DNA of 64,000 bases. It comes from Adiantum capillus-veneris (taxonomy: Eukaryota; Streptophyta; Polypodiopsida; Polypodiales; Pteridaceae). Of this stretch, positions 1 to 11,105 are shown one piece after another. The notes below the pieces were generated by a model. The model was not told the DNA's origin. It did not search any database and saw nothing but the letters and a program-made list of their open reading frames with translations. Position 1 is the stretch's first letter; every line of letters begins with the position of its first letter. The DNA lies in contig CM043968.1 in NCBI GenBank assembly GCA_014529385.2, positions 30,546,513-30,610,512 on the forward strand. Reading direction: 5' to 3'. The translations under genes were made by a program, and so were the position numbers.

Positions 1-29
1 ACTCACTTACTCAGACATGATATGTGCAG

Positions 30-458
30 TCTTGGATTGCTGCCAAGGATGACTTCCTTCGACGGCGGACTCGAGAGTATCGTGGAAGGGATGCGGCCCT
101 AGCACAGTACCTTTCAAAGCTTTGCGAGTCGCCAATAGTAGTTTTTCACAATTCCATGTCACAAGAGGGCTCAATAGCAACTTACACATTAAAGACACTA
201 TCACGCTTCTTGGGTGGACCCGTGTTGCCCAAAGGTGCACATAAAGTCATTCTTGTGGACAAAGTGTTTTCCAGAGATTGTTTTGGTTACTGCCTGGGCT
301 ATACAGGTGGTCGGGCAGCGTATTACTACACTTACACAGCAATGGCACTAGCTCTTGGCAGACAAAACCCAGATGAACTTTTAGAGTATGGAAAACATCT
401 CATGATTCGTTACAAGGGTGATGTGCCAAAAAACAAAATTGAACCTTCAAAATCTTGA
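30..458 (+). CDS. Unidentified element protein C, last exon (copy 1)
   Basis: An exon of 142 codons opens right after a splice acceptor (...tatgtgcag, AG at 28-29) and ends at TGA 456-458. Its reading frame aligns with the second exon of protein C at 21409-21840 on the other strand: a shared LAxYLxKL block near the start, then (M/L)K(A/T)(M/L)SR, then VI(Y)LV(N/D)K, and similar spacing to the end. The phase-0 intron just upstream is at the same place in both copies, which argues for true common descent rather than chance. The exon is lysine and arginine rich at its beginning and end. I recognise no known domain. Upstream exons lie outside the window. Confidence 0.6.
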   Translation, partial: SWIAAKDDFLRRRTREYRGRDAALAQYLSKLCESPIVVFHNSMSQEGSIATYTLKTLSRFLGGPVLPKGAHKVILVDKVFSRDCFGYCLGYTGGRAAYYYTYTAMALALGRQNPDELLEYGKHLMIRYKGDVPKNKIEPSKS

Positions 459-621
459 TACACTTAAAGTAGCAATTGTATAAGATCATGTATTACAAAA
501 ATTTTGTACAATGCCATCCACTCAGAGTATCTTTCTCCACTTGTGGTTCACATACACCATTGTCTCTCTCCACCTTTGTTGACTTTCATGAGCACCGGAG
601 TTGTTGTATGCCATTGATCTT

Positions 622-3274
622 TTAACTTTTTGTTGTTGTAAATGTCTGATAGCTTGTGTTGTTTTGCTGAAGAGGCCAAGACTTCTTTTGCCTCATTCGA
701 TGAATGATTCTACAATAGAACCATTCAAATAGTTCTCTCAAACTGTTAGCCTTGATTCGAGAGCCACCATGTCGTGTGTGCCTGAAATAAGCATTTCTCG
801 CCGTGTAATGAGACTTTTCCATCCCTTGGGTATTCCATATTGTTGGGTTCCCATACTTTTGTATAAAATATGGTAAATGATTGAAAATGATGTGCTGGAT
901 ATGAAAACAGATTACTTAGAATGTTTTACACTCACATAGTTACACATAAAAGAGAATCAAATACACAATAATACCATGTAGTGAGTAATCTGGGTGTCTA
1001 TCCATGCTGTCTTGAATGATTTTTTGAGAAGGTTGAGATTCTCCTTGAACTTGTTCATATCACCTTGTGACCAGTCATATTTGTCGCACATCAAAAATAG
1101 GATGTCTATTAATCGCCAAACCTCAGCCTTCGCGTTACGAGTAGTTGGTTCTTGATCTTTGACTGCAATATGTAGCTTTTTCCAGCTCTGATACTCTACC
1201 TTGCTAACATAAGATGTGTTATATATTTTTCCATGTTTTGTTAGCTTTGGATCTCGTACTCCTTGGGGTTTAGATAAAAACCTCCGTGCCTTCACCCCAC
1301 CGATGGATGGTTTGCATGGGACATCCTTCTCAGCAGTTGATCTCTTTTCATCCCGCTGGATTTTCACATTGCCACCATGAAGCCCCATATCCGACAGTAC
1401 CAATTCTAAGCACTGCAGGGCTACTTGTCGCTCTACTGAGTTCTTAATTTTCCAAGCAAACCCGATATATAAGTAGACCAATTTCTCCACAATTCTACAA
1501 AGGGCATGCATTGTACAAATGTGGACATTCACAAGTGGTATTTTCAAAACCGGTCGAAAAGCAGGGTCCTCAATGTGACGTGTTGGAGCTTTTCTCCACC
1601 ACTTTGGGTCCATGACCTTTGCAGGCTCCATGCAGAACAAACACGGCGACTTTGCCATTGCACCCATTCCACAATTATACATGCACTTTAATGTTTTCAG
1701 GTCACCTGCAAGATGCCACTGAACTTGAAAGTCTCCCCTTCCATCTAGACGTAGTACCTCTCCCTGGTTAGTCTGTCGATCAATCACCTCCAGAATATTA
1801 GTTCGATGGAACACCCAATATAGAATCTCATGATCTTCTTTCTTTACCTGCAACACAATATAAATGAGACTTAAGTAGATGTGAACATTTGAGCTTAACT
1901 GAGAATCTCGCTTACCTCAAACGCACCAAGCCACCATATGTTAGATTCTGATTGAACACTAAAATACAAAGGATCATCATTGGGACACTTTGAGAGGGCT
2001 CTATTCATTAAAGTAATAGTAACACGCTTGAGATTTTTCTCTTTAACAAGATCGCACTCATCCAGTTTTAACACAAAATGTAATACCCCTCGTGACTCTT
2101 CAAATGTGATGTTGTAAAACTCCACCATTCTCTTCTATAACATTTGCAGGTCCATAAAAACATTATTGAACTCATCATATGCCATGTTTGCTCCATGGCC
2201 ACTGTAAGTTGCTTTAATATGAAAGGGTTGTCCAAGATAGTCTCCATGTGCCTCGTTAAGCTGAAGCCTCTCTTTCCAAACACTTGAGGCTGATGGTAAA
2301 AGTTTGGATTTTATACCCTTCTTAACAAAGATGGATGAGACAGATTTTTGTATAGCCGAATATCCTCTTTTGCTTACACCAAGTGAATCAAGTGTGCCTT
2401 GTATCTCTTTTGCAGGCACTGAGTTCTCTGAAATAAAGCGGTCCACTACATTTCGTTGTAGGACCTTAAACTTCTCTTCATGTACTATATCTACTGCCAG
2501 GCTTCTACTTATAAGTGGCTTCAATCTCTTTCCTATATTGGCTTTGAGTTCAATGTTTTCCTTATCAGTATAGATTGAATCTCTACATGAAGACAATGCA
2601 TAAGTAAATAATAGAAAATTTACTTCACTAACACTATTTACATGAAAACAATGCATAACAAGAAAAAACAAAAAGATTACTTAACTAAGACAATTTAGCC
2701 AACCGAGAAGCATCACCTTAATGCTCGGATTCTTTTCTTGAGACCTCCGGATGCAACCTGCAATGTTTCAAGATCGCAATTTCTTCTTTCGGATACGACC
2801 ACCCAAGATGGTGTCCTTCATTTGACAACTTCGTACCTTTCCTTTCAGTTCATGTACCTCTGTTTTGTGTTGAAAAATGGTAACCTGATCTGTAGAATGT
2901 AAATGTGAAAGACGAACAATCTCACATTGTTGAGCTTGGAGAATGCCCTTATAAGTTTCAGCTTCCCTTGTAAGAGATTTACAATAACCCAGAAGGCCCT
3001 TTTCTCCATCACCAGCAAAGATCAATAAGCTTGTAGAATTGACAAACGGTGGAGACGCATTAGTCATTGGATTCTTAGGATAGAGAGAGCATCTTGTCCA
3101 GATATCTATGTGTTTAGCTCCCTGAGCTCTGAGCGTGTATATGGATGCGGGAGGTATATGTGTGTTTGCTTTACTACGCTTAATCGATGGTTGGTACTCA
3201 TTGTCCAAATCAATGTGAAGGTGATATTTGGCTCGTTTCTGCGTAACATTTGTGCCATTTGAGGAGTGCGCCAT
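622..3274 (-). pseudogene. Transposase-like protein of unknown superfamily, copy 1, one nonsense codon
   Basis: Four exons can be read on the - strand: about 3274-2768 (start ATG at 3274), about 2593-1916, 1847-975 and 894-622. Introns 1848-1915 and 895-974 have GT...AG ends and keep the frame. The protein matches the copy at 17.2-19.9 kb throughout: an N-terminal LYPK(N/D)P...GLLGY block, IWWLGAFE, then WHLxGDLKTxKC followed by a CxxC pair (CLFC), NVHxCxxHAxxRI, LHGGNV, and a C-terminal QGMEKSxYxA...TRHGG block. The CxxC and conserved Asp/His positions suggest an RNase-H-like transposase core with a zinc-binding insert, but I cannot assign a superfamily. A TAG stop at 2135-2137 falls where copy 2 reads CAA (Gln), so this gene is probably dead, although otherwise nearly open. 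The junction between the first two exons is unresolved. Confidence 0.6.
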
Positions 3275-3289
3275 TAGCCAAATGTGCAA

Positions 3290-3649
3290 GTTTAATGGAA
3301 AGTGAATAGGCAGCTGCGCCTTCGTCCCTCCATGTTAGCCTCATTCCCTCCATATTGACGAGGTTCATTCAATGCAACTGAAAAGAAGATTATCCCTCAA
3401 TCATTACGAACGAATGTTCAGAAGAGTAAGGAATCTACTTAAAGTACACTTTTTGAACTTTTACCATGAAAGACCCACCTCTATTATTCGCCATATTTTC
3501 TAGAGAGAGAGTGCAAAAAATACATTTTCTTAGAAGGCCCTCCAAATGACCTCCAAAATTTCCTAATGCCTCATGTGCTTCTCCATCCCACTCAAAACCA
3601 TGTACCTATTGAGCTCTCTTCTAGAGAGGATACGCATATTGCGATAGCA
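3290..3649. other. Non-coding gap, probable end of element copy 1
   Basis: No convincing gene. The stretch separates the start of the transposase-like gene from an unrelated gypsy relic, so one terminus of the DNA element should lie here, but I could not see a terminal repeat matched elsewhere in the window. Confidence 0.4.
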
Positions 3650-6427
3650 TCAAAAAAAAAAACGTGATAGATACTTCAGCTTGTGCACAAATGAAGCCAA
3701 GCCTTGAGGATTTAATGGCGGCTCCATCAATACAAATGCTTTCACTTTCTCTGGATCCGCTTCAATTTCATTTTGTGACACCACATGACCCAATAGATGA
3801 GCTCGAGGTTGTGCCAACTTGCACTTTTTAGGGTTCAACTGGCTACCTACCTCATCAAGCCTCTGAAAACACAACTGCAACTTTGATAGGTGCTCTAACC
3901 TAGAGCTATAGCAACCAATATCGTCCATAAACACCCTAATGAACTTGCCCAAATATGGACCAAATACCCTCTTTATCCAATTTTGTAAAGTAGTATAGGC
4001 ATTCACTAAACCAAACAGCATGTTGCAATAGGCAAAGCATCCCCAAGGAGAAATAAGCAGCATCTTCAGTTCGTCTTCAAGTGCAATTCCTATTTGGAAT
4101 TATCTTGAAAGTCCATCCATGATTGAATACCTTTCATGACTTGCTACTTGACTCAAAATCTCATCCTAGAATGGAAAAGGGTAATGCTTCCTCTTGGTAA
4201 CCACATTCCATGGCTTATAATCGACACACACTCTCCATTTCCCATTCTTTTTAGGAGTGATGACCACTGGGGAAACCCACTCCGACTCCTTCACGAGATA
4301 TGTTTATCTCTTGCCACAATGCCTCCTTTTGAATTTCATCTAACCTCCTTAACTTTTGTGCTTTCAGCTTCTTGTACCCCTCCTTAAGTATGATTTTGTG
4401 CTCTACTCCCTTTGCTCCCCGCAAATCCTTGTACTCTGTTGCAAACAAATTAGGATAAGAAGAACAAATCTGGACATAGCTTTCCTTCTCTATCTTGGTT
4501 AGGTCTTCGCTCAACATATCCACCACCTGTTTTGCACCTATACCAACATGCACATGAGGCTACATAACTATCTCGGTAGGGGGATCCTCTACAGTGACAC
4601 CAAACAAATCAGCAACAATTTTCAACATATCATCATCACTCTCCTCTTCTCCTGTGGTGCTGGTGTAGCCTTCATCATAAGTTGTTTTAGTCTCATACTC
4701 ATATCTTGTGGTCAAATCCTTTGCTACCATAGGATGACACCGGCTCTCTCTAGTCTTAAGGTCTAGTACTACTTGCCTTCCCTTCTCTTTATCAGGAAAG
4801 GTCAACACCTTGCTCTCCCAATTTTGATTAGCCCCTATTTCCAACAACCAATGCTCCGCCCAGATGATAGGGTAAGCATTTGTCACCTGACTTCATCACA
4901 AAAAATTCAATCAGACACTCTATTTTCATTATCTTCACCCTTATGTCCTAAGCAACACCTAAAAATCTCGGCTTGGCATGTTTGGCCATCCTCATATGCA
5001 CATTTTGACTTGGCCACCACTTTAACACATGCCTCCTTCATAGCCGCTTCAGCCATGACACAAACTTGGGCTCCTCCATCTATATATGCATGAACTTGCA
5101 TCTTCCTTTCAATGACCACCTCCACAAGAGGAAGAACATCCATAGGGCTTCCCACCCTCAAGGCCATATTTTGCATCACATGTATATTTCCTTTGGCCCC
5201 CGATGGCCTCGTGCTAACGCTAGTAGACCACTATCATCTTAGCTTTGGATTCAGTGCCAATAATTGTCCAAAGGTGATATTGGCTCTTTGATTTTGAATG
5301 TCATTTACCAAGTCATACTCGGGATGGCCGCGTCCAAGCTGAAAATCAGCCTGCTTGATCTTGTGATGCCTCCTCCTCTTGCTAGTTTTAGGTTGTTCTT
5401 TACCCTCATATACCTTCTCTTTACCCTTGCAAGCTCTGGTTTCCCACTCGGTTTCTATTTCCTTCTCAGATCTCACTCTCTTATTGGCCAAAACATCCAA
5501 TTCTTACTTATCCACCCTGATAATATTCATCCTAGGGACTTCACCACAATTTGGCGGGGCTAGCTACACTAAATTCTTGAATACCTGATCCCTTTGGCCA
5601 TTTAACTACCGTTCACCTCTCTACCAAATAGCGGGTAAATTTCTCCTCTTTCCTTGGTGGCTAGGGGCAATCTGGAGCATAGTAACCCTCTTCACCACAA
5701 TTGTAGCACCTGCCACAACGGCCTTACCCTACCTCTTCCTCCTCTTGGCTATCGCTTCTCCATCACACTCAGTTGCAACTCTTGCATTTTCTCCTATAGA
5801 TCTTGGACTGTGTGCATCCACTACTATGGAATAACAGTCACAATCCTATTCCCCTAATTTTCCTCTTGGGCTGCCTCTCAAGGACTTTGCGGTTGAACAA
5901 GCACCATCATTTCGTAGCCCGTCATACCCTGTTCTATCTTCTTTTTAATCTTCCCACTTTTTGATCGTGCAATCGCCATTGCCCCATTGTAGTTTTTTGG
6001 GCTTTCATAGTACACTTTGTCTCGCACTTTAGTATGTAGATACGCCATAAATTTATCCAATTTGAAATACTCGCCATTGGCCAACTGCATAACCGCCACT
6101 AGTTACGCCCAACATGCTTCAAAATGATCCAAAAACAGATTAAACTCCTTACTTACATCTTGTTTTAAGGCCTTCAGCTTCGCATCCATCTCAAGCAGGG
6201 ATGCTTCCTTGAAAAAATCATGCAAAAGTCTTGTCTGTAGAGCTGGCCATGCCTGTCTTGACTCCTCTTCCAAAGCTTTGAACCACAACATAGCTTTGCC
6301 GCGCATCACCAATGGGAAAGTTTGCATTTTGTTGTCCTCATTTGGCATTCAGAGAGACAGCATGCAGAGTTCAAAATTTGCAAGCCATTCATGTGGATTC
6401 TCTTCCCCTATAAAAATCGGACCATAG
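3650..6427 (-). pseudogene. Decayed Ty3/gypsy gag-pol
   Basis: Read on the - strand from right to left, broken pieces follow gag-pro-RT order. Gag lies at about 6348-5878 (GKAMLWFKALEEESRQAW). A basic linker lies at 5500-5234. An aspartic protease lies at 5179-4907 with the active-site loop YIDGGAQVCVM. A post-protease acidic segment lies at 4886-4560 (TGEEESDDD, DLFGVTVED). An RT leader lies at 4553-4251. Reverse transcriptase lies at 4063-3650, with WGCFAY, FMDD as the catalytic box, NPKKCKLAQPRAHLLGHVVS and the LKYLSRF thumb motif. Frames change repeatedly and there are internal stops, so it is non-functional. RNase H and integrase are absent: the element is truncated at about 3.65 kb. The same protein segments recur in the same order on + at 40.2-44.9 kb, so both belong to one family. 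Confidence 0.8.
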
Positions 6428-7095
6428 CTTCATGTTGCCATACTTCCCAATGCAAAAAATCGCTTCTTTACGTCTACTGAAGAGCAATTAGTGCACCTCC
6501 TCTATGGGGGCACTAGAAGATAGAGATGGGGAATGGGGAACACCCAACATACATAGAAATGCCCCTATATAGCTTAGGGTATTCACAGGACCACTATCCT
6601 CTCAAAAAGACCTTTAAAAAAACAACACTTGTGCTAATAGGGCACTACCCATAGACTTCACAAACTCGCACACCCTATATAGCTCTTCACTCAAGCCCAT
6701 TCATCTCGCAATGCTCATTTCACAACCCTTTATAAACACAACACTTCTCTCTCACCCTCTTTGCAACACTAAACACCACCAGCTTGGCGTACATCTACAC
6801 ACGCACCACAAATTGCATAAGAGAGGTTGGAAAAAGAAGAGGAGAAGGGAGAAGAGAGAAGGGAGAAGGGGGAATGACATAGAATGCAACAACGATGGCT
6901 TTCATTGCTCAAAAAAATAGTTACAAAGCCTGTGTAGCCGGGCACCATAGCCTTCTTCCTCTTTTCTCGTCTCCACCAAGCTCCCAACTGGTGAAAAACC
7001 CCTCTTGGCCCTGTATTCTCTCTTTATAAATGGCTACAATGTGTATTATGTAACCCCTATTTTGCAATGAAAATTAGTTTTTGTTCATCAATTCT

Positions 7096-7096
<1 letters not shown>
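6428..7096. other. Non-coding, LTR-like sequence
   Basis: No gene seen. The + strand contains CTTTATAAATGG (around 7022) and pyrimidine-rich sequence running into the (CT)n array, resembling an LTR promoter and R region. A diverged relative of 6760-6925 (AAACACCACC... to GCAAC(G/A)ATGGCTT...) is visible near 60920-61060. Confidence 0.3.

Positions 7097-7187
<91 letters not shown>
7097..7187. repeat. (CT)n microsatellite, about 90 bp
   Basis: Uninterrupted CT dinucleotide run directly visible in the sequence. Confidence 0.97.
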
Positions 7188-7190
<3 letters not shown>

Positions 7191-7639
7191 AGGTAGTGTA
7201 ACATTTAAAGTCCAACATTTGTGTACGAAGCTTGTGCTAGATACATACAATGTCTAGAATGCATATGGAAATCAAAAGACTCAAATTCCTTTTGTTTTGG
7301 GGAAATGTTTGTAACGATGAGCTCAAATAATAATTATGAAATGCTCCTTTACGAGAACCTTCTTGTAATTTATATGAAAAATTGGCCCAAATACTTCTGA
7401 CATTGATAAATTCTACTGGCTATCTTGACGACATCTTCTTTAGATACCCAAAGCTTGGAATCTCATAGGAGAGCAGAACTCAAAGCACTCCTTGCACACT
7501 TTCTAGCAAGCTTTTAAGCTTGCCATTTGACCACCATTAGCCCTCTTATCTCTTTTTACTAAAATTGGGGTATGTGTATGTGGTTCACCATATGAGCCTG
7601 AGCAGATGAGCTTCAATTTTGGAGGACCCCTTACGAACC

Positions 7640-7720
7640 ACCCACATGGAGCCTTAGTTTATCTCATCATGTATAAGACATTGGGCCCCTAAGTGGTCGT
7701 GGGTTCAACCCATGATAATT
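7640..7720 (+). repeat. Possible SINE / pol III promoter remnant
   Basis: The stretch GTGGGTTCAACCCATG (around 7700) contains a good B-box match (GGTTCAACCC), with an A-box-like GGAGCCTTAGTTT about 55 bp upstream. A tRNA-derived SINE head is one explanation. No poly-A tail or target-site duplication was confirmed. Confidence 0.3.
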
Positions 7721-8142
7721 TTGGTGCGGGAAAGTGGGTGAAGCTCAAAGTACTCAAATCGGGCTTATTTGGCAAGGTGGGTCTATGGAAATGTTATAAA
7801 TATGGCAAGCAAGGACACTTCTCCACCAAGAACTATTACAAAAATATATTTTGTATTCATTGTGGCAAGAAGGGACGTCCATTATCTGTGTGTCAAAGTA
7901 GAGGTAGCAGCGGTAGCAATAGTAGCAACCAATCTAAAGGACAAGCTAACCTTGCAAAAATTGAAGATAACAAAGACAAGGAAGAAGCGGGGACCAATCT
8001 CCTTGTACACTACGAGGAGAATGATTATAGTCACATTCTATACAGGATATGGGTGATCATTGGCCACGATTCGAGGGAAAATTTCTTTAGTCTACGCGAT
8101 ACCATGATCCAGTTAGACACTTTTGTAGCATCTGTGGCATAG
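7693..8142 (+). pseudogene. Gag zinc-knuckle relic
   Basis: An open frame of 149 codons contains two degenerate retroviral-type zinc knuckles: WKCYKYGKQGHFSTKN, where the second and last cysteines are replaced, and CIHCGKKGRPLSVC, where the histidine is replaced by arginine. A serine/asparagine-rich and then acidic tail follows. This is the arrangement of an LTR-retrotransposon Gag C terminus. I see no protease or RT immediately downstream. The lost zinc ligands point to a decaying fragment. Confidence 0.5.
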
Positions 8143-9760
8143 CCTATTGCACTAGTCTCCATGCAATTTATTTACTAGCCCAAAGTCCAAGGGGAGAGTT
8201 ATTGTATATGGCCTTTAGCATGTGCAACAACATATGGTGTGTAAATTTTTTTTAGTTTAGTCACTATCCTATGTGGTACCTTGTCATGCGACTTCCATGT
8301 GGTGTCTATGAGTTGTACCAATATATGGTGTGTACCTTTTTAAGTTAAGTCACTATCCTATATGGTATCTTGCCATGTGGTGTATATGAGATGTACTAAT
8401 GAGTTGTACGAGTCCAAACAACCTCCCTAGCTTCATGGGTCATTCTCATATTTGTAGGGCTGATCTGGAGGTGATTTGGGGTGCCTCTTAGGTTAGATTC
8501 ATTGATACTAACTACACTAGCTACTTCTATTTAAGTAGCCCATCTTGCACACGCTTAAAGCGTGAATTTACGGTCAACAATCTAGCTCATTTTTATGTTG
8601 CTAAATTTTGTGTATTGTGCCAATGATCCTTGCTTGATTACCATTATGAATGTTACACTTATCAATTTGCCCATATCCTAGCATTCCTCATGAGCCATGT
8701 ATGTATATCAAACAATATGGCATTGTCCTATATAAGGTATAGATGCAGTTTACAATGTGATATTGGGCCCAATCTCCTTGATGAGATTTTTGTCTAGGTT
8801 TCCACCTCTTGTAACACACTTCTTCCAATAGATTGCCAAAAGCAAGAGTACGTATTAGAAAGCATGGGACGTGCACTGCAGATGCATCAAGGAGGATTAA
8901 AAAGCATGGATTTTTTTGGAAGATGCAAAGTCATCTTCACTTCACAATTCATATATTGCAATGTTGAATTGTAGTGAAATGAAAACTAACAATAAAATAA
9001 AGAAGATAGAGTGCATAACAGTGAATTGACCAGATTCCAAGTTTGTTACTTCAAAGTGTGTTCACATGCCTATGGAGTACAAATTGGTCTATGGGGCAAG
9101 TCGTGGCTTTTGTTGCTTTAAAATTTTGAAGAGACACTGTGTTAGCTCTCCACCATACTTCCATATGGCACTCACATAGTTTGTGCACTATATACTTTTC
9201 TAATCTTTTGTAAATTTTTCATAGTAAGAAAATCTAATTATTGTTTTGTTTTTGTTTGTAGCTCCTGATCAAAGGAAAGATTTTGGATTGCAAACCTGAT
9301 GAATTGAACACATTACACGAGTGCTCTATCTTGATAAATAGCTTATACTTGTTCTTTACACAAACATGGTACTTGAGTTTACTATTGCAATCATAGTCTT
9401 GATTTTAGCATCACAATGACACAAATGTGTTTTTATTATCAAGCTGATATATCTATTGTATCCTAATATACCTTAAGCACGTAATCCTGATTTTAGCATC
9501 ACAGATAAAGTGGTTTTTTTTTCTACTGTTTAGAATCAGAAACATTTATCAAGCAATTTACTTGAGAATATAAACTGCAACGGCAAAGCATGACCAGTCG
9601 ATTCCTTCTTACAAGCTCTTTGATTCCTTCCTACTTCGATGTTGAGGCAGGCAGGTCGTCAAAACCTTCACCCTGCATAATTCCTCTCTAGAAAATGTTC
9701 TGCCTAATATCTTCTATGGCTATAAGCACATTTAATGTCTGTCTGCTATCTCTTGGATCC
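8143..9760. other. Non-coding stretch with a short tandem duplication
   Basis: No gene supported. An imperfect duplication with period about 91 bp is visible at roughly 8232-8400, marked by ATATGGTGTGTA...CACTATCCTATGTGGTA. The rest is AT-rich with no recognised element. Confidence 0.6.
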
Positions 9761-9983
9761 AAAGCAAGACACTCACGGAGTTCTGCACTCGCGTTGGATG
9801 ATAAAGAAATCACTGAGATTTGAACATTGATTATGCTGCACTAAAGTTACAGGCGGGAAACTGCAAGCGAGGTCAAAACCCAGTATTGTCCTCCTGCCAA
9901 AGCACATCTCTGGGCATAAGCATATTCGGTTACTGTTTGTTTCTAATCCGCTTGAGATCACATCAAAGCCTGCAATATGTACC

Positions 9984-10228
9984 ATTGTTCTCCTGCTAAA
10001 TCCAATGCACTTGACTGAAGTGTCTTGCCATCTACAGGCTACCCTTAATCAAAGACTTAAAAACTGAAAAATCATCTGGCAATCAACTCTTAAGCAGATA
10101 AATCCCATTGTTATCCTGCCAAATCCAAAGCACTTGACTGAAGTGTCTTGCCATCTAGAGGCTTCCCTTAATCAAAGACTTAAATACTGAAAAATCCTCT
10201 GGCAAATCAACTCTTAAGCAGAATCGGT
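9984..10228. repeat. Tandem duplication, 123 bp x 2
   Basis: Two adjacent near-identical copies begin at 9984 and 10107 (AATCCAA(T/A)GCACTTGACTGAAGTGTC is the easiest marker). They lie downstream of the Josephin gene stop codon and could be part of its 3' UTR. Confidence 0.85.
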
Positions 10229-10387
10229 TTCAATTTGTTCCTAATTTGATTGACATCATGCTACTGTCTCAAGTTTTGACATGACGATACTGTCTCAATT
10301 GGCCAAACCTTCAAACAGGCACAGGCTGCTGAGACATTCAGCATATAACTTTCTGACCTTCTAGCTACATGTACTCATACCATGCAT

Positions 10388-11054
10388 TTATGACTGCTGT
10401 GAATCCCACACACGGATTACTCCAACTGAGCCCGATTCAGATTCTCGTAGTATGAACGCCCTTGCTGCATCATCATTGCCAATAATAACTGGTGCATCCA
10501 GATGACTATCCAAATTAATCCAAGCACCATTTATTTTCTTCAAAGCAGCCCAGTGCGGCCTGTACATCCCCTCACCACGTTTGAGAATGATTCCCTTAAG
10601 GTCAGCATCCTCTACATTGATGGAGCTTGGAACCGATTGCAAGTATGAGTGGATCACTGTGCCTCGTGTCAGAAGGGCTCTCTCAAGAACATTGGCATTA
10701 TAATTTCCAGTGATAATGTTGAAGAGCGAGCAAGAAAATGCACCACGTTGTCCAGACTGCAGCTCGGGGGGCAGTGTGCGCTCTATGTTTTTGAGCTCAT
10801 GATGGCAAAATGTCTCGCTCTGATCCCATGAAGAAGGTAAAAGCGTTCAGTACAACTCGAGACAAACAGCATTGACTGCATGTTGTTTAGGCAACAGCTT
10901 AAATTGAGGATTGGAAAGTCCAAACGACAAAACTCTCTGTGTTTAAATGCACATGGATCGATGTCATGCGGAATGAAACAAATACCTGACTCTCTATTAG
11001 TCTCTAACCATAACCAAAACATATTAAGCAGTAAAGTGAAGTGAGGCAAAACGA

Positions 11055-11105
<51 letters not shown>

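Larger units (their letters stand above)
1..3289. mobile_element. Multi-gene DNA element, copy 1 (partial, runs off the left edge)
   Basis: This segment holds the last exon of an unidentified protein (C, + strand) and, converging on it with only about 160 bp between them, a multi-exon transposase-like gene on the - strand. Recognisable homologues of both occur in the same relative orientation at 17.0-24.7 kb, which is why I treat the pair as one mobile unit. In that second copy a histone H3 gene and an inverted repeat lie between the two; here there is no room for them. I could not find terminal inverted repeats or a target-site duplication; the left end is outside the window and the right end lies somewhere after about 3.29 kb. 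Seen: gene order and homology. Inferred: mobility. Confidence 0.6.

Noticed and set aside
6711-6987. Overlapping small ORFs at 6.7-7.0 kb
   Set aside because: Both strands open only because of purine-rich sequence; no motif and no conservation with other copies.
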